Notes: generated by a model not told the origin, from the letters alone. DNA of 64,000 nt from Beijerinckia mobilis (GCF_000745425.1 NZ_JQJH01000004.1:186001-250000); one strand, 5' to 3'. Shown: positions 27,340-36,834, counted from the first letter of the stretch. Numbers and translations: made by a program.

Positions 27340-29808
27340 TCACCCGGCTTGCAGAAAACTCTCCAGCACCATCTTGCGCCCGGCCTTATCGAAATCGACA
27401 GTTAATTTATTGCCGTCGACGGCAACGACGGTTCCCGGACCGAATTTGATGTGAAACACCCGCGCGCCTTGCGCAAAGGCCGAGCCGGCGCTCGATTTAG
27501 CGACCAACTCGCCCTCGATCTGCAAAGGCCCGCGCCGCGCCGTCTTCTGGCGAAAATTGTCCTGCTGCTTGCTGTTGCTTTTACCGCCGCGCTCGCTCTC
27601 CTGGTGGCGGCGTGCCCGCTGCCAGCCCGGCGTGGCATAGGACGAGCCATAATTATCCATATTGGCGAAGCGCGATTGCGCATAGCCACCATAGGCGGTG
27701 CCGGATGCGGCCTCCCGCACTTCGACTGCATCGGGGGGCAGTTCGTCGAGAAAGCGGGAGGGAATCGTCGTCTGCCACAGGCCGTGGATGCGTCTGTTGG
27801 TGGCGAAATAGATGGCGAGCCGCCGCTTGGCGCGGGTAATGCCGACATAGGCAAGGCGGCGCTCTTCCTCGAGCCCGGCGCGGCCGGATTCATCAAGCGA
27901 ACGCTGATGCGGAAACAGGCCTTCCTCCCAACCCGGTAGAAAAACCGTCTCGAATTCAAGACCTTTGGCGGCATGCAGCGTCATGATCGAGACGCGGGGG
28001 CCGCCTGCCTGGTTCTCGGTATCCATGACGAGGGAAATATGTTCGAGGAAGGCGCCGAGATCGGGGAATTCCTCCATCGAGCGGACGAGTTCCTTCAGAT
28101 TTTCGAGCCGGCCTGCCGCTTCCGCCGTGCGGTCGCGCTGCCACATATCTGTATAGCCCGATTCTTCAAGAATGATTTCGGCAAGTTCTCCCTGGGGTTT
28201 CAGTTCGATCATGCCGCGCCAGCGGGCGAAATCCTCCAGCAATGCGCGCAGGGTCTGGCGCTGTTTCGGCTTCAGCTCCTCCGTCTCTATCATGAGTGCT
28301 GACGCCTGCATGAGCGGGATCCGCTCGCGACGGGAGAAATCATGGAGCAGCTGCAAGGTGGCATCGCCGAGGCCACGTTTCGGCACGTTGAAGATACGCT
28401 CGAAGGCGAGATCATCGGCGGGCTGGGCGACGCAGCGCAGATAGGCAAGCGCATCGCGGATTTCGGCGCGCTCGTAGAAACGCGGGCCGCCAATGACGCG
28501 ATAAGGCAGGCCGAGCGTGATGAAGCGTTCTTCGAACTCCCGCATCTGGAACGACGCGCGCACCAGAATGGCAGTCTGATCCAGCGAGGCGCCTTCGCGC
28601 TGCAATTGCTCGATCTCCTCGCCGATGGCTCGTGCCTCTTCCTCGGAATCCCAGACGCCCGTCACGACCGGCTTGAGACCCGGCGCATCATCGGTGAAGA
28701 GGGTTTTGCCGAGCCTGTCGTCATTATGGGCGATGAGATGAGCGGCGGCTCCGAGAATATGGCCGGTCGAACGGTAATTGCGCTCCAGCCGGACGATTTT
28801 GGCACCTGGGAAATCGGTTTCGAAACGCAGGATATTGTCGACATCGGCACCGCGCCAGCCGTAGATCGACTGATCGTCGTCGCCGACGCAGCAGACATTG
28901 TGCCGCCCCTGCGCCAGAAGCCGCAGCCAGAGATATTGGACGCTGTTGGTGTCCTGATATTCATCGACCAGCATATAGTGGAAACGGTCCTGATAAAGCC
29001 GCAGGACATCGGGATTCTCGCGCAAGAGTCGCAGGCTTTCGAGCAGCAGATCACCGAAATCGGCTGCATTCAGGATTTTCAGCCGTTCCTGATAATGCGC
29101 ATAAAGCTCGGCGCCCTTGCCGTTGGCGAAGGCCTCAGCCTCGCCCGCAGGCACATGCGCAGGATCGAGACCCCGATTCTTCCAGGCATCGATCTGATAG
29201 CTGAGGCTCCGCGCCGGCCAGCGCTTCTCATCGATGTTTGCGGCCTGCAGCACCTGTTTCAACAGACGAATCTGGTCATCCGTGTCGAGGATGGTAAAGG
29301 TCGACTGCAGGCCGACGAGTTCGGCATGACGGCGCAGGATCTTGGTCGAAATGGCGTGGAACGTGCCGAGCCAGGGCATGCCTTCCGCGACCGCGCCGAC
29401 GAGTGCTGCAACACGCTCCTTCATTTCGCGGGCGGCCTTGTTGGTGAAGGTCACGGCGAGGATTTCATGCGCCCGTGCCCGGCTAGTTGCCAGAATATGC
29501 GCAATGCGTGTGGTCAGCACCCGTGTCTTGCCGGTTCCCGCGCCGGCAAGAACCAGCACCGGCCCCTCCAGAGCTTCCACCGCCTCACGCTGCTCTGGAT
29601 TGAGTCCGTCGAGATAGGCGAAATTCTCCCGTCTCGCACGCGCGCGATCGGCGATACCGCCGGGCTTGGGCGCGGGCGCGTCCAGAGGAAGGCCTCTGTC
29701 GGGAGGGGAGGGAGGAGGTGTCAATGCCGGGTTGTCCTGTCGAAAAGAGCGGGCTCCATGCCCCGCGGAGCTTATCGAAGCCCCGAACTTATCGGAAACC
29801 CGGAACAT
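27340..29808 (-). CDS. uvrD: ATP-dependent DNA helicase, UvrD/PcrA/Rep family
   Basis: This is an SF1A helicase of 822 residues. The motifs are in order: Walker A LAGAGTGKTRVLTTRI (about residue 90), motif II MLVDEYQDTN, motif III GDDDQSIYGWRGAD, motif V TLHAAKGLEFETVFL, and motif VI ERRLAYVGITRAKR. UvrD/PcrA acts in nucleotide excision repair, mismatch repair and removal of RecA filaments. The N-terminal ~60 residues are Pro-rich and not conserved, so the start could lie further in. A C-terminal extension ends in a PcrA-like Tudor domain: GPGTVVAVDGNKLTVDF. Confidence 0.93.
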   Translation of the reverse strand: MFRVSDKFGASISSAGHGARSFRQDNPALTPPPSPPDRGLPLDAPAPKPGGIADRARARRENFAYLDGLNPEQREAVEALEGPVLVLAGAGTGKTRVLTTRIAHILATSRARAHEILAVTFTNKAAREMKERVAALVGAVAEGMPWLGTFHAISTKILRRHAELVGLQSTFTILDTDDQIRLLKQVLQAANIDEKRWPARSLSYQIDAWKNRGLDPAHVPAGEAEAFANGKGAELYAHYQERLKILNAADFGDLLLESLRLLRENPDVLRLYQDRFHYMLVDEYQDTNSVQYLWLRLLAQGRHNVCCVGDDDQSIYGWRGADVDNILRFETDFPGAKIVRLERNYRSTGHILGAAAHLIAHNDDRLGKTLFTDDAPGLKPVVTGVWDSEEEARAIGEEIEQLQREGASLDQTAILVRASFQMREFEERFITLGLPYRVIGGPRFYERAEIRDALAYLRCVAQPADDLAFERIFNVPKRGLGDATLQLLHDFSRRERIPLMQASALMIETEELKPKQRQTLRALLEDFARWRGMIELKPQGELAEIILEESGYTDMWQRDRTAEAAGRLENLKELVRSMEEFPDLGAFLEHISLVMDTENQAGGPRVSIMTLHAAKGLEFETVFLPGWEEGLFPHQRSLDESGRAGLEEERRLAYVGITRAKRRLAIYFATNRRIHGLWQTTIPSRFLDELPPDAVEVREAASGTAYGGYAQSRFANMDNYGSSYATPGWQRARRHQESERGGKSNSKQQDNFRQKTARRGPLQIEGELVAKSSAGSAFAQGARVFHIKFGPGTVVAVDGNKLTVDFDKAGRKMVLESFLQAG

Positions 29809-30086
29809 AATGCAAACATCGTCTCTTGGCGTCTCCTGGATGGCATCAAAATGCCGTTGCCCTCCACCGGCCCACCACCGGTAAGACTACAAGCTGGCGT
29901 TTTCCCATTAGAATGCGGAAAAATATCGAAGTTGATCTCCACCTTAGATGCAGAAGCTTGTCCGAGACTGGAGCAGAGCCGCATCCTGTCTTATAAAGAA
30001 AAAGACATTTTCATGGATTTCGTCCGCGTCCGAGAGAAGCGCGGAGGGGATGGAACGGGGCCTTAATCCGGCAAAGCGGGGGAACA

Positions 30087-31034
30087 ATGCAGAAACGCAA
30101 ACTTGGAGGATCGGGCCTCGAAATCGCTCCGCTGGTATTAGGCGGCAATGTGTTTCGCTGGACCGCCGATGCCAAGAGTTCCTTTGCGATTCTCGATACA
30201 TTCATCGATCGCGGTTTCAATTGCATCGACACTGCCGATGTGTATTCGACGTGGGTTGAAGGTCATCAGGGTGGTGAATCCGAGGGGCTGATCGGTGAAT
30301 GGCTGGCGCAGACCGGCAAGCGTGACAAGGTCGTGCTCGCAACCAAGGTCGGCGGCGATATGGGAGCCTTCGGCAAGGGGCTGTCGAGGACCCATATCAT
30401 CCTTTCGGTCGAGGCGTCGCTGAAACGGCTACAGACCGATTATATCGATCTCTATCAGGCGCATTTCGATGATCCCTCGGTGCCTCTCGAAGAGACGCTG
30501 GAGGCTTTCGACAGCCTCAAGAAAAGTGGCAAGGTCCGTGCGATCGGCGCGTCCAATTATGTAGCCGAGCGTCTGAAGGAAGCGCTGGGCATGAGCCGAG
30601 ACAAGGGTTTTGCGCCCTTCACCGTGCTGCAGCCACATTACAATCTCGTCAACCGCTCTCTCTTCGAGGGTGCGTTGCAGGATCTGTGTATCACCGAAAA
30701 TCTCGGCGTCATCCCCTATTACGCCTTGGCGGGTGGCTTTCTCACCGGCAAATATCGCTCGGTGAAGGATCTCGAAGGCAGCGCGCGGGCAGGCACGGTC
30801 TATCATTATCTTGATCCACGCGGCCTCGATATTCTGGCCGAGCTCGACAAGATCGCCGGGCGTTTGAACGCGAGCGTGACACAGATTTCATTGGCGTGGC
30901 TGTTGGCGCAGAAAGGCGTTACCGCGCCGATCGTCAGTGCGACAAGCCTTGCACAGCTTGAGGATCTGATGTGGTCCGTGGATATCAAGCTCGATAACGA
31001 GGCCTTGCGGCGACTCAATCTTGTGAGTGCGTAA
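30087..31034 (+). CDS. Aldo/keto reductase
   Basis: The 315-residue protein begins MQKRKLGGSGLEIAPLVLGG and has the AKR tetrad: Asp and Tyr in NCIDTADVYSTW, Lys in VVLATKVGG, and His in DLYQAHFDDP. SNYVAERLKEAL and LAWLLAQKGVTAPIVSATS form the NADPH-binding end. It reduces aldehydes or ketones with NADPH; the substrate is unknown. The gene stands alone, and the AT-rich mrr gene follows 75 bp later. Confidence 0.92.
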   Translation: MQKRKLGGSGLEIAPLVLGGNVFRWTADAKSSFAILDTFIDRGFNCIDTADVYSTWVEGHQGGESEGLIGEWLAQTGKRDKVVLATKVGGDMGAFGKGLSRTHIILSVEASLKRLQTDYIDLYQAHFDDPSVPLEETLEAFDSLKKSGKVRAIGASNYVAERLKEALGMSRDKGFAPFTVLQPHYNLVNRSLFEGALQDLCITENLGVIPYYALAGGFLTGKYRSVKDLEGSARAGTVYHYLDPRGLDILAELDKIAGRLNASVTQISLAWLLAQKGVTAPIVSATSLAQLEDLMWSVDIKLDNEALRRLNLVSA

Positions 31035-31109
31035 TACCGTATTATCCTACATCTGACGACAAGAAGATAATACAGTTACAAATAAGTAACTATCCCAAGG
31101 GAAATTTTT

Positions 31110-32042
31110 GTGGCCATCCCTGATTATCAATCTCTCATGTTGCCAATTCTCAGAAATGCAACCGAACGTGATGTCAGCATACCAGAAATCGCTGACCGTA
31201 TTGCCGATGAGTTCGGGTTGACACAGGATGAGAAGGATAGCCTGCTGCCCTCTGGAAAACAACGAATCCTGCATAATCGCATGCACTGGGCTAAATTTTA
31301 TATGTCGAAGGCGGGACTGTTGGATAGTCCACGCCGAGGTAGATTTATTGCGAGTGCGGATGGACGAAAGGTTTTGGCTCGAAACCCCAGTCGAATCGAT
31401 TTGGAAACACTTCTAAATTATCCTCTTTTTCGTGAGTTCTACAAAGGAAATGATTCCGCTTCTCCATCATCTCTGTCTTTGTCAGAAGACCTTAAATCTC
31501 CATCAGTCTCTATGGTAACACCAGAGGAGCAAATTGAGGCTGCGTATCTTGACATACTGTCTGCGCTTCAAGCGGATTTACTCGTCCGCATTCAGCAAAA
31601 TTCGTCGAACTTTTTCGAGGAATTAATTATCAGTCTTCTTGTAGCCATGGGTTATGGAGGCTCCCATCGCCATGCGGCACAACAACTCGGTCGTTCGGGT
31701 GACGGGGGTGTGGATGGTGTCATTAACGAGGATCCGCTTGGACTTGACCGAGTTTATGTACAAGCAAAACGGTATGCTAGCGCTAATGCTGTTAGTCGTC
31801 CTGATGTGCAGGCCTTTGTGGGGAGTCTGGTTGGGTTTGGTGCGACAAAAGGCGTATTTGTAACCACGTCTTATTTTAGTTCGCAGGCGTGTGAGTATGT
31901 TCGTCACTTGTCACAAAGGGTCATTCTTATCGATGGTCAAAGACTGACCGATTTAATGATCGAACATAATGTTGGAGTGCGTATTGATCGAGCGGTTGAG
32001 ATTAAACGGATTGATGAAGATTTTTTCTTAGGGGAAGACTAA
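31110..32042 (+). CDS. mrr: Mrr-type restriction endonuclease
   Basis: The 310-residue protein has an N-terminal winged-helix Mrr_N domain (SLMLPILRNATERDVSIPEI to ~100) and a C-terminal Mrr catalytic domain with ELIISLLVAMGYGGSHR, GRSGDGGVDGVI and VYVQAKRY. The D and the QAK motif are the PD-(D/E)XK active site. Enzymes of this type cut methylated DNA. It starts with GTG and AAGGGA upstream. Its base composition is clearly lower in GC than the neighbours, which suggests acquisition by transfer. No methyltransferase gene is adjacent, as expected for a methyl-dependent enzyme. Confidence 0.9.
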   Translation: MAIPDYQSLMLPILRNATERDVSIPEIADRIADEFGLTQDEKDSLLPSGKQRILHNRMHWAKFYMSKAGLLDSPRRGRFIASADGRKVLARNPSRIDLETLLNYPLFREFYKGNDSASPSSLSLSEDLKSPSVSMVTPEEQIEAAYLDILSALQADLLVRIQQNSSNFFEELIISLLVAMGYGGSHRHAAQQLGRSGDGGVDGVINEDPLGLDRVYVQAKRYASANAVSRPDVQAFVGSLVGFGATKGVFVTTSYFSSQACEYVRHLSQRVILIDGQRLTDLMIEHNVGVRIDRAVEIKRIDEDFFLGED

Positions 32043-32163
32043 TTCTGTGAAGAACTTGTTGAATGTAATGTATGTATGATGAGCTAATAGTATTCTATGT
32101 AATTCTTGCAAAGAAAGATGTTTTTCTAGCCTGTGAGATAAGCTCAATTTGATAGCGGCTGTG

Positions 32164-32382
32164 CTATTCTTGTAGTATTGCTATCCCATTATCCTCCGTC
32201 GTATCCTTCCAGGTGAGGATGATATCGTCCTGCTCGCGTTCCGTCAGGCGGTTGAAACAATCGAGCGCATAGAGCGTGGCCTGTTGTGCCGAGAAGCGTT
32301 TGACGAGTCCGGTGAGATTGACATTTTTGTAGGTTGGCGTCCGTTCGGCCTCGACAAGGATGTGCTGAATCAAAATGTCCAT
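32164..32382 (-). CDS. Small hypothetical protein
   Basis: The 72-residue product reads MDILIQHILVEAERTPTYKN and ends AILQE; the middle has LVKRFSAQQATLYALDCFNR. It looks like a soluble helical protein, but I do not recognise it. The start at 32382 lies next to a repeat copy; a longer form to 32433 would run into that repeat and is unlikely. Confidence 0.4.
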   Translation of the reverse strand: MDILIQHILVEAERTPTYKNVNLTGLVKRFSAQQATLYALDCFNRLTEREQDDIILTWKDTTEDNGIAILQE

Positions 32383-32408
32383 GATCTGTCTCGCTGAGGA
32401 ACTAATCG

Positions 32409-32508
32409 GGAGCATTTTCTGACAATGTTGCATCGCTTCGCCATGCTATTACATTGAAAATGCTCCCATTTTCTTGAGGAGCGTTTTCGGGGAAATCGGG
32501 AACGATCA
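32409..32508 (-). repeat. Dispersed ~102-bp composite repeat, minus orientation
   Basis: The 60-bp module is 32409-32468 with perfect 12-bp ends, GGGAGCATTTTC and GAAAATGCTCCC. Compared with the copies at 47996 and 53330, the outer bases differ on both sides in a matched way. After an 11-bp spacer comes the 29-bp module at 32480-32508, which is worn (GAGCGTTTTCGG to GGGAACGATC). Confidence 0.7.
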
Positions 32509-32522
32509 GAGGTTGCGCGGGG

Positions 32523-32927
32523 TCAGGGCTGCCGGGCGCTATAGTCTTCGAGACTCATCGTGGTGAGGCGGCTTTCGACGAACCGCATCCAGCGTCCGTA
32601 GAGCATCAGGGCTTTCGCATTGATGGCCTTCGTGTCACCACCTGGAAATATGTTCCCATTATGGGTAATATTTTGCGCTAGATCCGTGGCGGCTGCAATC
32701 AATTGCCTGGCATTGGCGCCGGACAGGTTTTTGTGCAATGTCTCCAGCAGATGAGGATGGCGAATGAAAGCCTGTGCTCTTTTCTTGGTGGCCGTCCGGA
32801 TTGATCGCTCTGCGTTGCAGCGCAATCTTGCGAGGCGTGCGGGTGAGGTGGGCCGGGGTCCGAATTGTTCGTCGAATTCGGCGATCGCTGCCTGGATTTC
32901 CGAAAAGGCGCTGTCTTGGTCGAGCAT
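32523..32927 (-). CDS. Hypothetical protein
   Basis: The 134-residue product starts MLDQDSAFSEIQAAIAEFDE, then has LARLRCNAERSIRTATKKRA and NLSGANARQLIAAATDLAQN. It is soluble and helical, with no membrane segment. I do not recognise a family. The ATG at 32927 has GGAA 7 nt upstream, and an inverted repeat (32956-32978) lies directly before it. Confidence 0.5.
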   Translation of the reverse strand: MLDQDSAFSEIQAAIAEFDEQFGPRPTSPARLARLRCNAERSIRTATKKRAQAFIRHPHLLETLHKNLSGANARQLIAAATDLAQNITHNGNIFPGGDTKAINAKALMLYGRWMRFVESRLTTMSLEDYSARQP

Positions 32928-32955
32928 GGATTGGTTCCATCGAGAGGATGGAACA

Positions 32956-32978
32956 ATGATCCCCAAAATGGGTATCAT
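32956..32978. promoter_or_regulatory. Inverted repeat before the hypothetical gene, candidate operator
   Basis: ATGATCCCCA (32956-32965) and TGGGTATCAT (32969-32978) match at 9 of 10 positions over a 3-base centre. The site is 28-51 bp upstream of the ATG at 32927, between the AT-rich promoter-like region and the gene, a position that suits a repressor. Confidence 0.4.
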
Positions 32979-33273
32979 GGTCAATAGTGGGCATTAATAT
33001 AAATTAATTATATTTCGATGCCGTGCAAAAATCACCGCTCGCAGCACCGGAAAACGACCCGCGTCAAGTGGGAAAAGTATTCTACTTCATAGAGTTATGC
33101 TAAGGTATCTGATCTGAGCAGACGGGCGAATTTTGCTCTTCTCTGCGATCTGTCAGCATCGAGAGATCGCGGAGTACTTTACCTGCCTCAATCCTCTCGT
33201 GACGTTGGCGAGGATTACTCGCATTCCATGACCAATGACCCCAATCCGCCTATGCGATGAATGCAAAAGAATC

Positions 33274-33305
33274 AAAAAAAGGGCGCCGTCAGCGCGGCGC
33301 CCTTT
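33274..33305 (-). terminator. Intrinsic terminator of ugd
   Basis: On the minus strand GGGCGCCG and CGGCGCCC (33295-33302 and 33281-33288) form an 8-bp GC stem, extended by A-T pairs, and seven T residues follow (33280-33274). It lies 30 bp past the ugd stop. Confidence 0.85.
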
Positions 33306-33334
33306 GAATGTTGATCTTTTCCTGCTTCGGATGC

Positions 33335-34639
33335 CTATGCGCGGCCGACGCTCGTGTAGCTGAACGCCTGGCGACGCACTTCCTCCGGGTCGTAGATATT
33401 GCGCAGATCGACCAGGATCGGCTGTTTCAGGAGCTTCGTCATGCGTGGCAGATCGAGCGCGCGGAATTGCTCCCATTCAGTGACGATCACCAGCGCGTCG
33501 GCGTCAGTCGCGCAATCATAAGGATCCTTGGCGTAATCGATCTTATCGAGGACGAGGCGTGCCTGATGCTCGCCTTCGGGATCATAGGCGCGGATGATGG
33601 CGCCATTATCCTGCAGCGCGGTGATGATCGAAATGGCTGGTGAATCGCGCATGTCGTCGGTGTTCGGCTTGAAGGTGAGGCCGAGAATGGCGATGGTCTT
33701 GCCGCGGACGGAACCGTCGCAGGCGGCGAGGACCTTGCGCGCCATGGCGCGCTTGCGCTGGTCATTGACGGCGCTGACCGTCTCGACGATGCGGATCGGC
33801 GCGCCATAATCCTGCGCCGTCTTGATCAGGGCCTGGGTATCCTTGGGGAAGCAGGAGCCACCATAGCCCGGACCGGCATGAAGGAATTTCTTGCCGATGC
33901 GATTATCAAGGCCGATGCCGCGGGCGACATCCTGCACATTGGCGCCCACCTGTTCGCAGAGATCGGCGATCTCGTTGATGAAGGTGATCTTGGTGGCGAG
34001 AAAGGCATTGGCCGCATATTTGGTGAGTTCCGAAGTGCGGCGGTTGGTGAATACGAAGGGCGCCTGATTAAGATAGAGTGGCCGGTACACTTCCTTCATG
34101 ACGGCTTCCGCGCGTTCGTCCTCGATTCCGAGTACGATGCGGTCCGGCCGCTTGAAATCCTCGATCGCCGCGCCTTCGCGGAGAAATTCCGGGTTAGAGA
34201 CGACGGCAATATCGGCGTCGGGCCGCGCTTCCTTGATGATTCGTTCGACCTCATCACCAGTGCCGACGGGCACGGTGGATTTGGTCACGACGACAGTGAA
34301 GCCGTCGAGCGAACCGGCGATGTCGCGAGCCACCTGATAGACATAGGAAAGATCGGCATGGCCATCGCCGCGCCGTGACGGTGTGCCGACGGCGATGAAG
34401 ACCGCCTGCGCCTCGCGCACGGCCGTTTTGATGTCTGTGGAAAAGAAAAGGCGCTGCTGCCGGACGTTAGTGGCAACCAGTTCCGCCAGACCGGGCTCGT
34501 AGATCGGCATCTTGCCGGCATTGAGAGAAGCGATCTTGCCGGCGTCCACATCGACGCAGGAAACGACATGACCGAAGTCCGAGAAACAAGCGCCAGATAC
34601 AAGACCTACATACCCAGAACCCACCACCGCTATATGCAT
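33335..34639 (-). CDS. ugd: UDP-glucose 6-dehydrogenase
   Basis: The product of 434 residues has the NAD-binding start MHIAVVGSGYVGLVSGACFS, then STDIKTAVREAQ, and the catalytic cysteine in GYGGSCFPKDT. NPEFLREGAAIEDF and LGLTFKPNTDDMRDSPAISI are also typical. It oxidises UDP-glucose to UDP-glucuronate, the precursor of acidic exopolysaccharides. The ATG at 34639 is preferred over a TTG at 34651. The next gene rightward, 1.1 kb away on the other strand, is the UDP-glucuronate 4-epimerase, so both act in one pathway. Confidence 0.95.
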   Translation of the reverse strand: MHIAVVGSGYVGLVSGACFSDFGHVVSCVDVDAGKIASLNAGKMPIYEPGLAELVATNVRQQRLFFSTDIKTAVREAQAVFIAVGTPSRRGDGHADLSYVYQVARDIAGSLDGFTVVVTKSTVPVGTGDEVERIIKEARPDADIAVVSNPEFLREGAAIEDFKRPDRIVLGIEDERAEAVMKEVYRPLYLNQAPFVFTNRRTSELTKYAANAFLATKITFINEIADLCEQVGANVQDVARGIGLDNRIGKKFLHAGPGYGGSCFPKDTQALIKTAQDYGAPIRIVETVSAVNDQRKRAMARKVLAACDGSVRGKTIAILGLTFKPNTDDMRDSPAISIITALQDNGAIIRAYDPEGEHQARLVLDKIDYAKDPYDCATDADALVIVTEWEQFRALDLPRMTKLLKQPILVDLRNIYDPEEVRRQAFSYTSVGRA

Positions 34640-35769
34640 GTCTGTCCCCAAGGCCTAGCTGAAGTCATCAAGCCCTCTATAGCATCGGAAAAGCGATCAG
34701 GCCATGATCAAGCGAGAAGACATTTTCCGATTTTTCGAGCCATCAAAGATTATTTCACGAGATTACCATCTGGTTGGATATTCGGCTGCCGCCGGTTCTT
34801 TCATCGCGACTCGCTATACTCGACGGAATCGCCCTCTGAAAGGGGGCCGCAATTTTCGAAAAGATCGTTTAATGCCATAATGTTATTTGATCAGGATGGC
34901 TGGCCGGAAAGGTGCCGCCATTGCGAGCGTTTCGGATGTATCCGCACCCATTCCATTTGAAAATTGAAGCGTTTTCAAAGCAGTGGAATTGCGGGGTGAT
35001 TCAACATTATCGGAAAATGGTGCGGCCGCCTTGGTCATTCAGACTATATTTTTTGGTCTTCAAGGCTTTGCGCGACCATTGCGGAAAGGGAATTCCGGGT
35101 GAAGGGCGCGGGCAGGGCGCTCTATTGAAGTATTAGTGAACGCTGGAATACGTTCCTATGGCTTCGAACCGCTCCATGACAAATCGAGGGCATTTTGGCT
35201 TTTCTGCTAAACCCGAAAAAACGCCTGGCTCGCCCTTTGGAACCCACTCTCTCCAAAATTCCAGCTTTCCGAAAATCCAGACGGGAAGGAGATCCAAAGG
35301 TGAGGATTTCTATCCGGCGGCCATCGCGCGAGAATCGCTCGTCGCGCGGCAGCGGAACCTTGTTTCAGGAAGATGCGGCTTTTTCATGAAGCGGGAGGTT
35401 TGCGGATTGGTGAATCCCAACCTCAACTCAAGAGCCAATTTCCCGCCGGAAGAGGATATCCATTTCAGGAAGGGTTCTGGAATCACGTTTCATTGATCCT
35501 CTTCCCCCCAGGGGATCCTCCTCCTCTCCACGCCGGTGCGATGCAGAGAGGGCATAAGGAGGTGTGAAACAGCATTGAGGAAGCCATTCGGAAAAATGAT
35601 CCAGTGCGCGCGATACTGGCTATTGTGTGGCCACGGTGTTAGGGCCTGCCTCACGTGCCTTCTCGGGCGAACTGGTGTATTGTCGTATCCAATTATTCAT
35701 TATGCTTCAAACTGCAGTGACCCCCCGCGCATTTCATGACCGCACTTTTGGGACAAGACGGAGAGCGTC
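34640..35769. other. Long divergent intergenic region between ugd and the epimerase gene
   Basis: 1.1 kb without a supported gene. It contains a worn copy of the dispersed repeat (34925-35024) and should hold the promoters of both divergent sugar-nucleotide genes. Several short plus-strand frames (34568-34960, 35158-35496) show no motif and no ribosome site. Confidence 0.5.
34925..35024 (+). repeat. Dispersed ~102-bp composite repeat, worn copy
   Basis: GAGCGTTTCGGATGTATCCG at 34925 is the left side of the 29-bp module, with the right arm lost. AAGCGTTTTC at 34967 opens the second module. Inside it are GGAATTGC and GTGATTCAACATTATCGG, followed by AAAATGGTGCG. The TTCAACATTATCGGAAAATG run equals that of the copy at 53330. 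Confidence 0.6.
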
Positions 35770-36834
35770 ATGATCGATGAGCAGAGGCCGATCCTCGTGA
35801 CCGGAGCGGCGGGCTTTATCGGCTCGTTCCTGGCGGCAAGGCTGCTTGATGAAAATCGTGCAGTCGTAGGCATCGATAATCTCAACGATTATTATGATCC
35901 GGCGCTGAAGCGGGCGCGGCTCTCCTGGCTGCTCCCGCGGGAAAATTTCCGTTTCCTCGAAGGCGATCTTGTCGATGCGGATTTCATGCGGCAGGTTTTC
36001 AGCACCTTTCGGCCGCGGATTGTCGTCAATCTGGCGGCTCAGGCGGGGGTGCGCTATTCGCTCGAAAATCCTCGTACCTATGTCGATTCCAACATTGTCG
36101 GCTTCCTGAATGTTCTGGAAAATTGCCGGGCGACGGGTGTCGAGCATCTGGTCTATGCCTCGTCGAGTTCGGTTTACGGCGCAAATCCGGTCATGCCTTT
36201 CTCGACGCGGGACAATGTCGACCATCCCCTCAGTCTTTATGCGGCCACGAAGAAAGCCAATGAATTGATGGCGCATTCCTATGCGCATCTTTACCGTCTG
36301 CCCGTCACCGGCCTGCGGTTCTTCACGGTCTATGGCCCATGGGGACGGCCAGATATGGCTTATTTTCTCTTCACACGGGACATTCTTGCCGGAAAGCCGA
36401 TCGACGTGTTCAATAATGGCGATCTTTCGCGCGATTTTACCTATATCGATGATATCATCGACGGCGTCATTGCGGTCATGGAGAAGATTCCGGCCGGCGA
36501 TCCCGATTGGGCGCGCGACGGGGCTTCCCCGGCGTCGAGCACCGCACCATACCAATTGTATAATCTCGGCAATAATCGGCCGGAACCTCTTCTCGATATG
36601 ATCGAGATTCTGGAACGCGTGCTTGGGCGCAAGGCCCACAAACGTTTTTTGCCGCTGCAGCCTGGCGATGTTCTTGCGACCTGGGCCGATATTGACGATT
36701 TGAGAAAAGCAACCGGCTTTTCACCCAAAACGTCTCTCGCGGAAGGCCTTGAGCGTTTTGCGACATGGTATTGTGATTATTATGGAACACCAGCCAAGGC
36801 CGGCGGAATATCTGCCGCGGGTCCGGCTGAATGA
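35770..36834 (+). CDS. lspL: UDP-glucuronate 4-epimerase (NAD-dependent SDR)
   Basis: The 354-residue protein has the extended-SDR signatures: NAD loop VTGAAGFIGSFLAARLL, DNLNDYYDPALKRARL (typical of UDP-glucuronate epimerases), active-site Ser in YASSSSVYGANP, and YAATKKANE with the Tyr and Lys. RFFTVYGPWGRPDMA is also diagnostic for this subgroup. It converts UDP-glucuronate into UDP-galacturonate for capsule, LPS or EPS. With ugd nearby it completes UDP-glucose to UDP-galacturonate. The symbol lspL follows rhizobial use and is less certain than the function. Confidence 0.9.
   Translation: MIDEQRPILVTGAAGFIGSFLAARLLDENRAVVGIDNLNDYYDPALKRARLSWLLPRENFRFLEGDLVDADFMRQVFSTFRPRIVVNLAAQAGVRYSLENPRTYVDSNIVGFLNVLENCRATGVEHLVYASSSSVYGANPVMPFSTRDNVDHPLSLYAATKKANELMAHSYAHLYRLPVTGLRFFTVYGPWGRPDMAYFLFTRDILAGKPIDVFNNGDLSRDFTYIDDIIDGVIAVMEKIPAGDPDWARDGASPASSTAPYQLYNLGNNRPEPLLDMIEILERVLGRKAHKRFLPLQPGDVLATWADIDDLRKATGFSPKTSLAEGLERFATWYCDYYGTPAKAGGISAAGPAE

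Larger units (their letters stand above)
32928..33334. other. Intergenic region between ugd and the small hypothetical gene
   Basis: An AT-rich segment near 32996-33015 should hold the promoter of the minus-strand gene at 32927. The ugd terminator is at 33274-33305. Otherwise nothing is seen. Confidence 0.5.

Noticed and set aside
28342-30066. Plus-strand frame of 574 codons
   Set aside because: Antisense to uvrD, which has all helicase motifs; the plus product has no domain.
34568-35496. Several plus-strand frames between ugd and the epimerase gene
   Set aside because: Codon use and products look random; the area contains a worn repeat copy instead.
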